A program made the translations under genes and the position numbers. The notes below the pieces were generated by a model. The model searched no databases. It saw only the letters and a program-made list of their open reading frames with translations, and was not told where the DNA came from. A DNA stretch of 64,000 nt, from contig CAJJBE010000002.1 of NCBI GenBank assembly GCA_905182335.1, positions 535,501 to 599,500 of the forward strand, read 5' to 3'. Position 1 is the stretch's first letter, and every line of letters begins with the position of its first letter. Of this stretch, positions 36,930-46,253 are shown piece by piece. Source of the stretch: Flavobacteriales bacterium UBA4466. GTDB taxonomy: Bacteria; Bacteroidota; Bacteroidia; Flavobacteriales_D; Crocinitomicaceae.

Positions 36930-37774
36930 TGGATACAGTAGAGTTAACAGTTAAATTAATACCAAAAGATCCTTGGAGTGATATTCTGATTGCTGAATTA
37001 TCAGATCGTGGATTTGATAGTTTTGTGAATACAGATGATGGACTAATTGCTTATTGCGAGGATTCAGTAGATGTCGACAAAATTATTTCGGAGACATTAC
37101 TCAATGGAAAGATGACTGTGGATGTTGATATTTACAAGAGTATAATTCCATATCAAAACTGGAATGCGAAATGGGAAGCTGATTTTCAACCTGTCTATAT
37201 TGAGGAGTATGCAACAATTATTGCACCTTTTCATAAAGAGATTGAAACAAAAGGAAATGTCGTAATAATACAGCCTCAGATGTCTTTCGGGACAGGACAT
37301 CATCAAACGACTTGGATGATGACAAAAGCATTATTCGAATTGGATAATATGCCTGAACATGTATTAGACATGGGTACAGGAACAGGCGTTTTAGCCGTTG
37401 TAGCAGAGAAATTAGGAGCAAGAGAGATATTAGCAATCGATATTGAAGATTGGTCTGTAATTAATGCACAAGAAAATACGGATAGAAACAACTGTAAGAC
37501 GATTACCTGTGTTTGTGGAGATATCGATAAAGTTATAGGGAATAGTTTTGGATTAATTATAGCCAATATCAACAAGAATATCTTAAAAGCACACATGAAA
37601 ACATATTCAAATGCATTGTTAAACGAAGGAACACTTTTATTAAGTGGTTTCTTTAGTTCGGATATTGATGAAATCGTTGAATTCACCAAAGAGTTGAATT
37701 TAGAAAAGACAAAAGTTTTAGCTAAAGATGAGTGGGCGTGTATTCAATTTACTAAAAGTAAAACTGATTTATGA
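36929..37774 (+). CDS. prmA: Ribosomal protein L11 methyltransferase
   Basis: A 281-residue PrmA, which trimethylates L11. The family motif is MSFGTGHHQTTWMM and the SAM-binding motif is VLDMGTGTGVLAVVAEKLGA; the NxP-type site appears as LIIANINKNIL. An N-terminal ferredoxin-like domain with KLIPKDPWSDILIAEL is the L11-docking part. It overlaps tpiA by 1 bp and the next gene by 4 bp. Confidence 0.93.
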   Translation: MDTVELTVKLIPKDPWSDILIAELSDRGFDSFVNTDDGLIAYCEDSVDVDKIISETLLNGKMTVDVDIYKSIIPYQNWNAKWEADFQPVYIEEYATIIAPFHKEIETKGNVVIIQPQMSFGTGHHQTTWMMTKALFELDNMPEHVLDMGTGTGVLAVVAEKLGAREILAIDIEDWSVINAQENTDRNNCKTITCVCGDIDKVIGNSFGLIIANINKNILKAHMKTYSNALLNEGTLLLSGFFSSDIDEIVEFTKELNLEKTKVLAKDEWACIQFTKSKTDL

Positions 37775-40700
37775 GATTAAAAATACTTTTAACACTGGTA
37801 ATATTGATGACATCATCAATGGCTATGTCACAGACATATTCAAATGATAAATATAAATTTGTAAAAGAATTTCAAAAATCACTTAGTGGTTATGGTAAAG
37901 GTGAATTTCACGATTTTGTCAAAAAAGAATTCCCCGATTTATTACTTGAAAGCACAGATTTTCCAGACAGCTATTTCTCAAAAATGGTTGAAACGTGTAA
38001 TAAAATTGAATTTAAGAAACTGAAGACTTATCCAGATGTATACAATTATGTCTATTCAGTAAGTGCTTTTGTAAAAAAGAATCAGACAGCTAAAAGTTAC
38101 AATGCTTGGCACAGTTCAATAGATAAATTATTACCTGGTAGAAACACTAAAAAACTGTCTGAATTTCTTCAGATGTCAGCAGCACTTTTTTCTGAATCAC
38201 GTATTTCTGAATCTTCAAGTTTTTCCTGGTATTATATAGGTGGAACTTTTGAATTTATATATACCAACAAGTCATTTGTCAATTTTGAAGGTGGAAACTT
38301 GGTTTGTCGTATTGTAAAGAAGGGCTCAGAAATTACATCAGGTATCTTAGATGGTATTAATGTGATTAAAACTTCAGGTAAGTATGACCCTAAATTGAAA
38401 AAATGGATTGGGCATGGAGGTAAGATAACATGGGAGAAAGTAGATTTAGATTCAAATAAGACTTTTGCAAACATAAATAATTATGATTTATCACTAAAAA
38501 AGTCCACGCTAAGAATTGATTCAGTAGAAATAATAACACCTTATTTTGATGAAGCAATTGAGGGTAGAATGGTAGATCGTGCTTTCAAAGTGAATCGTGA
38601 AGAAGATAAGGTTTATCCTCAGTTTGTATCTTTTAAACGTAGACTAGTGATTGAAAACATTATTCCAAATATCGATTATATAGGAGGTTTTTCTATAGAA
38701 GGCTCTAGGTTTATTGGTGCAGGTACAAATACAGATAAAGTGCAAATTATATTAAAAAACAAGAATAATAAACCATTCATTATTGCAAAAGCAAAAGATA
38801 TTTACGTTAAGCCTGATAAAATTACAATCAGCAATTCGATTGTTTCCATGTATTTTGATACGGGAGATTCATTATATCACCCTAGAGTTAATTTTAATTA
38901 CGATTTAGAAAAGAAAAAAATTCAGTTGACAAGACCAAAATCAGGACTTGGTCAAGCACCATTTGAAGACTCTTATCATCAGTTAGATATATATGTTCCA
39001 AGGGTGACTTGGGATGTTGACGCTGATAATGTTCACTTTACTTATGAATTTGGAACAAGTCAAGAACGAAAAGTAGCTTCGTTTGAGTCAAAATCGTATT
39101 TCGATGATCAAGTATATGAAAATTTACAAGCTCAATCATCTACTCATCCTTTGGTAGCTTTATCAAGGTATTGCTATAAGTATGATCAATACATTATTTC
39201 TGAAGGAGCTGCTTCACTTGCGCTTGGAATGACAATCTCTCAAGCAAAATCAATCCTGTTTAGACTTTCTAATCTAGGCTTCATTACTTATGATACAGAT
39301 AGTAAAATGGTAACTATTAATCAGAAATTAGAGCACTTTGTTAGCGCGAAATCAGGATTTAAGGATTATGATAATATTGTCTTTACATCTGATTTTAGGC
39401 CCAGAGTGTTAAGAGGTTATTCAGATGATCAAATAAAAAATGATTCTTACTTGCAATCATTACAAATGTTATATAAAAAACAAAATGAAGAGCGGAGAAT
39501 CAAGGAGAGTTTTGCTATTTTGAATTTAACTACACTTGATTTAGATTTGGAGGCAATTGATAATGTTGTGCTTTCAGTATCAAAAAACACAATCATTTAT
39601 CCTAACAATAGTAAAGTTAAGGTTAAGCAAAACAGAAATTTCAATTTTTCAGGTTGGATAAATGCAGGGAAGCTTGAGGTTAATACAAGATTAGCAAATT
39701 TTGAGTACGACAACTATAAATTGAATTTATTGAGTACCGATCAAACATTATTTAGATTAAAACCCTTAAGGGAAGAAGATGGAACACGTTCTATTGCAAT
39801 GGCTTCAAATCTTACTGGAATCTCTGGTGAGATTTTAATTGATGCCCCTGAAAATAAATCCGGAAATAAATCAGAGTTTGATTATTATCCTAAATTAATA
39901 TCAAAAACTAGCACCAAGGTATTTTATGATTCTAAAGATATACACCGTGGAGTTTATGATAGTACACGTTTTTATTATTCTGTACTTCCCTTTGAATTGG
40001 ATAGTTTAAATACTTTCAAAGAAAGTGCGTTTAGATTAAAAGGAGAATTGACATCAGCTCAAATTTTCCCAAAGATTAAAGAAGATTTAAAAATCATGCC
40101 TGATTATTCATTTGGATTCTCTACGAATGCTCCAGATGAAGGGTACAATTTTTATGAAACAGAAACTAAATATAAAAATCAAATAGTACTCTCAAACAAC
40201 GGATTACAAGGTTTAGGAAGTATCAAGTTTGTACATTCAACATCTATATCTAACTCATTTACCTTTTTACCAGATTCAGCTGTAGGGTTCGCTCAATTTG
40301 AGAATATTCCAATAGAAACGGATGTTGAGTTTCCTGATGTTACAGCAAAAGATGCCTATGTCACATATGTACCTAAGCAGCAGATTCTAAGAGTTAGATC
40401 TACTCCTAATAATAAAATGACCTTCTTTAATCAAGATGCACGTTTTAGAGGTACGGTAACAATTCGACCTAAAGGAATGACGGGTTCTGGGTTGATGACA
40501 TTTGTTAATGCCTCATTAGCATCTGATAATTTCAGATATAAGCGATATGATATATATACAGATTCATCTAGGTTTAACCTTGAAAATGAAAGCTCTGATT
40601 TTGAGGAGTATCCATTGGTATTTAAATCAGATAATGTGAATGCTCATATATCCTTCAAAGAGCGGAATGGTATATTTAAATCCAATGAAGGAGATTCATT

Positions 40701-42384
40701 CGTTGAATTTCCGATGAATCAATATCTGTGTAGAATGGATCAGTTCACTTGGTTAATAGATGAGCTTTCAATAGAAATTCAGAAAAAAGAAGAAACTCAA
40801 AACAATATTAATTCAGAAGTTGATTTTGTTAGACCGAACTTTTTATCCACACACTCAAAACAAGACTCACTAAAATTTAGAGCTGCATATGCCAAATTTG
40901 ATTTAAAAGAAAAAACTATTTATTGTCAAAAAGTAGAGTATTTAGATATAGCTGACGCACGTATTTATCCGGACAGTATGAAATTAAATATTCGAAAGAA
41001 AGCTAAAATTGATAAACTGATAAATGCTAAAATTGTAGCAAATTATACCACTAAGTATCACAAGTTTGAAAAAGCAGACGTTCAGATTAATGCGCGGAGA
41101 GATTATTCGGCATCAGGTCAATACCAATACTATGACAAGGATAGTAATGTAAGCTATATTCCTATGAGTAATATTGGATTAGATTCTTCTTATCAAACGA
41201 TAGCATCAGGAAAAATTACTTCCGATATTAACTTCAAGTTAAGTGAGAAGTTCGATTATTATGGAGATGTGTCTATTTGTGCCTCAAATCCATTAATTAG
41301 TTTTAATGGAGCTACGCGTATCAATCATTCATGTGAAGAATTCGATCGAAATTGGATGGCATTTACGTCAGATATTAACCCGGAAAATATTCAAATTCCT
41401 GTTACCGATAAAATGAAAGATTTAGAAGGTAGGGCAATCTCTGCAGGAATTGTCTGGAGAGATTCACCTTTAACTGATAGTATCGCTTTGTATCCAACAT
41501 TCCTTTCAGCATTGGTTGAAGAGGATGACCCAATTGTAATGACTTCAAAAGGTTATTTACAATACAGTTATGATTCCAATGAATTTCAGATTGCCTCTAA
41601 GGAGAAACTTATAAATCATGGTGAGAAAGGAAATTATATTGCTCTTCAGACAGAGAGTTGTTCTATGAATGGTGATGGAATTATTTCACTTGGAATGGAT
41701 TATGGAAATGTTGGAGTTGATGCGGTGGGCACAATCAGCTATGATCAGCAAAAAGGGGAGACATCTATGGATATTACAGCTAGATTTGATATGGATTTGG
41801 ATAAAAGATTAATGCAAAATGTAGCTTCAAAAATCAATGCTATCGAAGGATTGTATCCAATGGACTTGAATTCAACGACACTTGAGCAGGCTATTGTTAC
41901 GTGGAGTGGGAAACAAGCAGCCGATAAGGTGAAAGACGAATACGCACGATTAGGAACGCTTAAAAGAGTCCCTGATGAAATTAATAAATCAATGACAGTC
42001 ACAGGGTTACATTTGAGCTCGTTTAACAACGATAAACTTCAAGATAAAGGACTCATTACCAATGTAAAAAGTGCTGTTCTTGTTAACTTGTATGGCAAAC
42101 CAGTAATGAAATATATTCCGTTTAATGCATTTTTTCAACAGATTTATTCAAAATCCGGAGGGGATAAATTTTCAACCCTGATGAGTATTCCTGGAGGGCA
42201 CGATTATTTCTTTCATTATTCAATGGATAAGAAAAATGGAACACTTAAAATTCAAACTGGAGATCAAGAACTAAATACAGCGTTGACCGAAATGAAAGAA
42301 GAAAAACGTAAGAAGAAAAATTTTATGTTTGAGGCAACAGAAAATACAGTCTATCTTGCAAAATTCATGAATCTATTCAAATAA
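37771..42384 (+). CDS. Very large exported protein, unknown
   Basis: A 1537-residue protein with a signal peptide (LKILLTLVILMTSSMAMSQ). The rest is beta-rich and strongly repetitive in secondary-structure terms, with clear statements such as GGTFEFIYTNKSFVNFEGGN and SNSIVSMYFDTGDSLYHP. A winged-helix-like patch lies near 480-520 (LALGMTISQAKSILFRLSNLG). No T9SS tail or catalytic motif was found. It overlaps prmA by 4 bp and is translationally coupled to a housekeeping operon, which suggests a conserved envelope role in this lineage. Confidence 0.75.
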   Translation: MRLKILLTLVILMTSSMAMSQTYSNDKYKFVKEFQKSLSGYGKGEFHDFVKKEFPDLLLESTDFPDSYFSKMVETCNKIEFKKLKTYPDVYNYVYSVSAFVKKNQTAKSYNAWHSSIDKLLPGRNTKKLSEFLQMSAALFSESRISESSSFSWYYIGGTFEFIYTNKSFVNFEGGNLVCRIVKKGSEITSGILDGINVIKTSGKYDPKLKKWIGHGGKITWEKVDLDSNKTFANINNYDLSLKKSTLRIDSVEIITPYFDEAIEGRMVDRAFKVNREEDKVYPQFVSFKRRLVIENIIPNIDYIGGFSIEGSRFIGAGTNTDKVQIILKNKNNKPFIIAKAKDIYVKPDKITISNSIVSMYFDTGDSLYHPRVNFNYDLEKKKIQLTRPKSGLGQAPFEDSYHQLDIYVPRVTWDVDADNVHFTYEFGTSQERKVASFESKSYFDDQVYENLQAQSSTHPLVALSRYCYKYDQYIISEGAASLALGMTISQAKSILFRLSNLGFITYDTDSKMVTINQKLEHFVSAKSGFKDYDNIVFTSDFRPRVLRGYSDDQIKNDSYLQSLQMLYKKQNEERRIKESFAILNLTTLDLDLEAIDNVVLSVSKNTIIYPNNSKVKVKQNRNFNFSGWINAGKLEVNTRLANFEYDNYKLNLLSTDQTLFRLKPLREEDGTRSIAMASNLTGISGEILIDAPENKSGNKSEFDYYPKLISKTSTKVFYDSKDIHRGVYDSTRFYYSVLPFELDSLNTFKESAFRLKGELTSAQIFPKIKEDLKIMPDYSFGFSTNAPDEGYNFYETETKYKNQIVLSNNGLQGLGSIKFVHSTSISNSFTFLPDSAVGFAQFENIPIETDVEFPDVTAKDAYVTYVPKQQILRVRSTPNNKMTFFNQDARFRGTVTIRPKGMTGSGLMTFVNASLASDNFRYKRYDIYTDSSRFNLENESSDFEEYPLVFKSDNVNAHISFKERNGIFKSNEGDSFVEFPMNQYLCRMDQFTWLIDELSIEIQKKEETQNNINSEVDFVRPNFLSTHSKQDSLKFRAAYAKFDLKEKTIYCQKVEYLDIADARIYPDSMKLNIRKKAKIDKLINAKIVANYTTKYHKFEKADVQINARRDYSASGQYQYYDKDSNVSYIPMSNIGLDSSYQTIASGKITSDINFKLSEKFDYYGDVSICASNPLISFNGATRINHSCEEFDRNWMAFTSDINPENIQIPVTDKMKDLEGRAISAGIVWRDSPLTDSIALYPTFLSALVEEDDPIVMTSKGYLQYSYDSNEFQIASKEKLINHGEKGNYIALQTESCSMNGDGIISLGMDYGNVGVDAVGTISYDQQKGETSMDITARFDMDLDKRLMQNVASKINAIEGLYPMDLNSTTLEQAIVTWSGKQAADKVKDEYARLGTLKRVPDEINKSMTVTGLHLSSFNNDKLQDKGLITNVKSAVLVNLYGKPVMKYIPFNAFFQQIYSKSGGDKFSTLMSIPGGHDYFFHYSMDKKNGTLKIQTGDQELNTALTEMKEEKRKKKNFMFEATENTVYLAKFMNLFK

Positions 42385-42408
42385 AAGACCAGGTATAGAA
42401 TGGGTTTG

Positions 42409-42416
42409 TATATTTG
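42409..42416 (+). promoter_or_regulatory. -7 element TATATTTG before clpS
   Basis: TATATTTG fits TAnnTTTG exactly, about 50 bp before the clpS ATG. There is no TTG at the -33 distance. Confidence 0.45.
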
Positions 42417-42467
42417 TATTATAAGCAGTGTATATAGAGTATAATTTAAAATTTGAAAGGAATAGAA

Positions 42468-42740
42468 ATGTTAGAAACAGATATAGCGGTAGAGAAATTA
42501 GTTGCTGACAAGCAGGTTGATAAAAAAGCTTTGATTGTTATTAATGATGATTACAACACGTTCGACCATGTTATAGAATCTTTGATTAAGGTTGTTAAGC
42601 ACACACCAGTACAAGCAGAACAATGTACATGGCTTGTACATTATAAAGGACAGTGTCATGTGAAGAGCGGTAGTTATTCTGAGCTAGAACCGATGTGTAC
42701 AGCTTTGTTAGACCGTGGTATAACTGCTGAGATTGATTAA
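42468..42740 (+). CDS. clpS: ATP-dependent Clp protease adaptor
   Basis: 90 residues from the ATG at 42468, preceded by AAAGGAATAGAA; a TTG opens the frame five codons earlier. The adaptor core is VINDDYNTFDHVIESLIKVV, then PVQAEQCTWLVHYKGQCHVKSG. ClpS delivers N-end-rule substrates to ClpA or ClpC. The binding-pocket residues (NDD near the start of the core and the His equivalent in the helix) are visible. Confidence 0.92.
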   Translation: MLETDIAVEKLVADKQVDKKALIVINDDYNTFDHVIESLIKVVKHTPVQAEQCTWLVHYKGQCHVKSGSYSELEPMCTALLDRGITAEID

Positions 42741-42807
42741 TCAAATATTTGAATTATTTCTAGAGTTTATAAATTGACAAAAATTAGTAATTAATTCAAT
42801 TGAACTA

Positions 42808-42837
42808 TTGCTTAAAGGAAAAAACGAGTTATATTCG
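42808..42837 (+). promoter_or_regulatory. Bacteroidota-type promoter of tRNA-Arg
   Basis: TTG (42808-42810), a 19-base spacer and TATATTCG (42830-42837; one mismatch to TAnnTTTG). It lies 11 bp before the tRNA 5' end. This is the best promoter match in the window. Confidence 0.75.
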
Positions 42838-42848
42838 CACTCGAAAAT

Positions 42849-42922
42849 GGCCCCGTAGCTCAACTGGATAGAGTACCACACTACGAATGTGGCGGTTGCA
42901 GGTTCGAATCTTGCCGGGGTCA
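42849..42922 (+). tRNA. tRNA-Arg (anticodon ACG)
   Basis: A 74-base cloverleaf. The acceptor is GGCCCCG / CGGGGTC with one G-T pair, and the discriminator is A. The anticodon arm CCACA-CTACGAA-TGTGG gives ACG. The T arm is GCAGG-TTCGAAT-CTTGC. CCA is not encoded. Confidence 0.95.
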
Positions 42923-42926
42923 CTCT

Positions 42927-42972
42927 AGCGGAGAATTGGTTAAAATCAACTGGTTCTCCGCTTTTTATTTTT
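42927..42972 (+). terminator. Intrinsic terminator of tRNA-Arg
   Basis: AGCGGAGAA / TTCTCCGCT (42927-42935 and 42954-42962) form a 9-bp stem followed by TTTTATTTTT. It starts 5 bp past the tRNA. The serine recombinase remnant begins right at its T-tract on the other strand. Confidence 0.85.
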
Positions 42973-44217
42973 GCTAAATCCTTTGATAATAAAGGGATTG
43001 AAGAGAAAATAGAATTTACTCTTTTGGTTTGAACTTTGCCTTTTAACTTGTCGTAACCTATTCCGGATGGAAACACTAAACTTTGTATTTTCTTCTTTTG
43101 AGGTAAATCTCCAGAAGCCCATAATTCACTCAGGTTAGAAGACATTTTTAATGCTTTATCTATTGCTATTTGAAGGTTTGAACTCGAAATTGTAGAACTG
43201 AATAAATTTGACTCTAACTTGTTTCCTTCAGCTTCATATTTAGTTTTAAATTTCTTGTAGATTTCGTTGTCAATTTCTCCAATAGCAAAGCGTTCTTCAA
43301 TGGTATCAATTTTAGACTTTAGCAGGCTCAATTGCTTCTTTACATTTACTTCATTCTCTCTTATTTCTTTAGTTACAGAATCATACGTGTAAATCATTAC
43401 CTCTTTGATTATATCCACATATTTAGAATCGACTTGATAACTACTTAATTTCTTTTCAAACTGCTCATGTAGTTGTTTAGCAGATTTGTTACATCCGCAA
43501 CCATTTGTTCTGCACTTATAGTAATACAAGCTTTTCCGCTTGACAAGATAACCTGTTAAAGGAGTGTTACACGCTTCACAGTAAACGAACTGTTTTAGAG
43601 GAAGTTGATCGTTATCCGTTTTATATTCTTTCAGTTGAGGTGTTCTTTCAGAATTGATTATTAAAAAATCCTCTTTAGATACAATAGGCTTGTGCTTTCC
43701 TTCAATTATCTCTCCGGGTAACATTTTACAGACAAGGATTCCGCAATAAAAAGGATTCTTAAAAATCTCATGCAAGCGCTTTTCATTTATCTTCATTCCT
43801 GCTGCATTCAACCTTCTGACAATTTCAGCATTAGAGTAGGTGTTTTTTAATCTCCACTTAAAAGCTTTTTTTAGTTGTTTTCCGTTTTCATCAATTACAA
43901 TATCCCAATCCACTGCTTTATGATATTTCTTCTTGTTGATATAACCCAGTGGTGGATTCCAAAGCCAATAGCCTTTTCGTAATAAGTCACTCATTGCAGT
44001 GATTGTTTTATCTCTTCTCAGTTCATTGTCAAACTGACTGAACATATAGAATAGATTTTGCTGGAACTTTCCTGAAGCTGAAGTCGCATCAACCTCTTGA
44101 GTGACCGCTTTAACTTGAATTCCTTGATCGAGTAATTCATGAGTAATTTGAGATGCACTAGATCCTGTTCGTGAAAATCGATCATATGAATAAACAATAA
44201 TGTAACCTATAGAGCCG
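42973..44217 (-). pseudogene. Large serine recombinase, N-terminally truncated
   Basis: The frame is open on the minus strand from about 44217. It begins inside the resolvase domain (YDRFSRTGSSASQITHELL, then ATSASGKFQQNLFYMFSQFD). A recombinase domain follows (GYWLWNPPLGYINKK...AEIVRRLNAAGM), then a zinc ribbon (CEACNTPLTGYL...YYYKCRTNGCGC) and a coiled coil. The first ~50 residues with the catalytic Ser are missing; an in-frame stop lies at 44223-44225. The open frame runs on through the tRNA-Arg terminator and tRNA to 42741, so the last ~75 codons are not part of the original protein. The first Met in frame is at 44045. Probably inactive. Confidence 0.85.
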
Positions 44218-44380
44218 CTTTGCTACGCATCTTTTAGAAAATGGTGCTGACATAAGGTATATACAAACTTTGATGGGACACAGCAGTACTAAAACAACTG
44301 AAATTTACACTCAAATAACAATAAAACATATCAAAGACATTGAAAGTCCATTTGATTCTTTAAATTTAGTGACACCATAA
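44218..44380 (+). pseudogene. Tyrosine recombinase (XerD/IntI-like) C-terminal remnant
   Basis: From 44219 the plus strand reads [20 protein letters not shown], then [12 protein letters not shown], and ends [11 protein letters not shown] with TAA at 44378-44380. This is the last 53 residues of a tyrosine recombinase, including the conserved HxLGH-type segment (LMGHSS) and the nucleophile Tyr in TEIYTQ. The upstream part is lost at the junction with the serine-recombinase remnant at 44217/44218. It directly precedes the cassette array and points the same way, so it is the best candidate for the array's former integrase. A second copy of the tail is at 60834-60878. Confidence 0.82.
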
Positions 44381-44384
44381 AGGA

Positions 44385-44448
44385 AATATAAACTATAGTC
44401 TTATATCGGCTAATATAAACTATAGATTATAGAGAATTGTTAGCAAAC
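44385..44448 (+). other. attI-like region with direct repeats and first core site
   Basis: Two exact 14-bp direct repeats, AATATAAACTATAG, lie at 44385-44398 and 44412-44425 (27-bp period). The first cassette core GTTAGCAAAC follows at 44439-44448. Integron attI sites have integrase-binding direct repeats next to the core. The core's reverse complement GTTTGCTAAC occurs at 44912 after the first cassette gene. Confidence 0.6.
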
Positions 44449-44461
44449 ATAAAATAGAGAT

Positions 44462-44905
44462 ATGAAAATTAAACTTTTAGCATTAGCGATTGCACTATTT
44501 ACTTTTAATTCATTATTTAGTCAGGAAGTAGTTAGAATCAAGGAAAGTGGGTTTGGAGACATTGATATCCGTATCAAGGAAAGTGGGTTTGGAGACATTG
44601 ATGTTAGATTTAAGGAATCCGGCTTCGGAGATTTCAGTGTTGGTTTTACCAAGAGTAAATCAAAAGCTGATTATGTCTTAAAACACTCAGGACTTGGAGA
44701 TAGGTCTGTGAGAATTAAAGAGAGTGGATTTGGCGATATCGATATTCGGATTAAAGAGAGTGGATTTGGAGATGTTGATATTCGAATTAAAGAAAGTGGA
44801 ACAGTAGATTATTTGATTTATTCGGATAATGAATATGTGACCAAAAGTGAAATCATAGCTGCTTTGATTGATGTAATAAAGAAGTATGCTGACTATGAAG
44901 ATTAA
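44462..44905 (+). CDS. Exported KESGFGD-repeat protein (cassette 1)
   Basis: 147 residues with a signal peptide (MKIKLLALAIALFTFNSLFSQ). The mature part has at least six copies of an 11-residue unit (IKESGFGDIDI and variants such as FKESGFGDFSV, LKHSGLGDRSV), followed by a short helical tail (KSEIIAALIDVIKKYADYED). The repeats alternate charged and hydrophobic residues as in a small beta-solenoid. Function unknown. It starts 14 bp after the core site and ends 7 bp before attC1, the compact layout of an integron cassette. Confidence 0.78.
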   Translation: MKIKLLALAIALFTFNSLFSQEVVRIKESGFGDIDIRIKESGFGDIDVRFKESGFGDFSVGFTKSKSKADYVLKHSGLGDRSVRIKESGFGDIDIRIKESGFGDVDIRIKESGTVDYLIYSDNEYVTKSEIIAALIDVIKKYADYED

Positions 44906-44911
44906 ATAAAC

Positions 44912-44976
44912 GTTTGCTAACAAAGTGTATAGTGCATGCCTTATTGGCACGCACCATACACGAAACCGTTGTACTT
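44912..44976 (+). repeat. attC-like site 1
   Basis: It starts GTTTGCTAAC, the exact reverse complement of the core at 44439-44448. It then folds: GTGTATAGTGCATGCC (44925-44940) pairs with GGCACGCACCATACAC (44946-44961) with two G-T-type changes and a 5-base loop. It ends with core GTTGTACTT (44968-44976), which opens the next cassette. Length 65 bp is normal for attC. Confidence 0.8.
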
Positions 44977-44996
44977 AATTAATAAATAAAATAAAA

Positions 44997-46253
44997 ATGG
45001 ATATAGCAAGCGTAACATCATACCCAATTAATCATTTTAAGGAACTAGAAATTCGAGGGAAGTTAAACCTACAACCTGCTGTTCAGCGAAACTTAGTATG
45101 GTCCGATAATCAGTCCATTTATTTGATAGATACTTTAATGAAAAATCTTCCTTTAGCATTATTATTTGCTGAAACAATAATTGACTCGAATCAGGATACT
45201 ATTTGGAATATTATTGACGGTCAACAGAGATTAACTTCAATTATAAGATTTCTTAAAGGTGAACTAATACTGAATACTCTTAATCATCCCAATAGTGAAA
45301 ACTTAGATCCAAATTTACATGGTAAAAAATTCACAACTTTAAGCACGGACCAACAAAATCACTTACTTAAGTACAAACTATCTGTCGTAGAATTGAGCAA
45401 TACAACTGCGGCGGAAATAAGAGATATGTTTATTAGGCTTAACATAAACAATATTTCATTGAATAAACAAGAGCTAAGAAATGCCACATATACTGGTGAC
45501 TTTATATCTTTATGCAAAGAATTAGCCGAAACACATGAGGATTTTTTCACAGAACAAAAGATTTTTTCTGCAAACCATTTTAAAAGAATGAGAGATGTTG
45601 AGTTTGTTTCGGAACTAATATCTTCTATGAAGTATGGAGTAATTGACAAAAAGAATAACTTAAATGACTATTATAAGACAAACGAGTCAATGCAACCATC
45701 TGATGTTAGCCAATTAAGAAAAGATTTTAATTCAATCATCAAAGAGATTCAACAAATTTTTGAACAAGATGAATTGAAAACAACCATATTCAAAAAATTC
45801 ACCAGCTTTTACTCCATTTTTTATTCTATCTATGACTTGAAAAAGACTAAGTACGTTATCGATAGTAATAATTATTCTGATCTGGCAAATGAACTTATCC
45901 AAGTTAGTATCAACACACATAAAGATACGGCCATTGATACTTTAAGAGCTTATTTCGACTCTGTCGTACAGGGTGGCGATACAAAGTCCAATAGAACTTA
46001 TAGAAATAATTTTCTTAAAGAATTAATCATCCCGTTTACGAATAAACGAGATGAACAAAGAGCTTTTTCGGAAACCCAGCGCCAAATATTATGGCATAAA
46101 AGCAAAGACAAAAAATGTGGTTTTTGTGGTAAGTTAATTAATAGTTACGGTGAAATGGATGCGGACCATTATCCGGAAAAGTATAGTGATGGAGGCCCAA
46201 CAGAAATAGTAAATGGTAGAATAGCACATAGTTCTTGTAATAGAGCAAACTAA
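44997..46253 (+). CDS. DUF262 domain protein with C-terminal HNH (cassette 2)
   Basis: A 418-residue protein. The N-terminal DUF262 domain has LQPAVQRNLVWSDNQSIYLI, FAET and IDGQQRLTSIIRF (about 60-85). The middle is helical. The C-terminus (about 370-418) is an HNH/zinc fold: KCGFCGKLI, DADHYPEKYSDGG and NGRIAHSSCNRAN. DUF262 with an endonuclease domain occurs in GmrSD-type and other modification-dependent or anti-phage nucleases, where DUF262 hydrolyses nucleotides. A defence role is thus likely. It is the only gene of its cassette; the stop codon at 46251 touches attC2. Confidence 0.85.
   Translation: MDIASVTSYPINHFKELEIRGKLNLQPAVQRNLVWSDNQSIYLIDTLMKNLPLALLFAETIIDSNQDTIWNIIDGQQRLTSIIRFLKGELILNTLNHPNSENLDPNLHGKKFTTLSTDQQNHLLKYKLSVVELSNTTAAEIRDMFIRLNINNISLNKQELRNATYTGDFISLCKELAETHEDFFTEQKIFSANHFKRMRDVEFVSELISSMKYGVIDKKNNLNDYYKTNESMQPSDVSQLRKDFNSIIKEIQQIFEQDELKTTIFKKFTSFYSIFYSIYDLKKTKYVIDSNNYSDLANELIQVSINTHKDTAIDTLRAYFDSVVQGGDTKSNRTYRNNFLKELIIPFTNKRDEQRAFSETQRQILWHKSKDKKCGFCGKLINSYGEMDADHYPEKYSDGGPTEIVNGRIAHSSCNRAN

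Noticed and set aside
42741-42972. C-terminal ~75 codons of the recombinase frame
   Set aside because: They are read from the tRNA-Arg and its terminator on the opposite strand, so they are not a natural protein end.
44520-44800. CRISPR-like direct repeats
   Set aside because: The repeated DNA encodes in-frame KESGFGD units of an exported protein; spacers are not unique and no cas genes are present.
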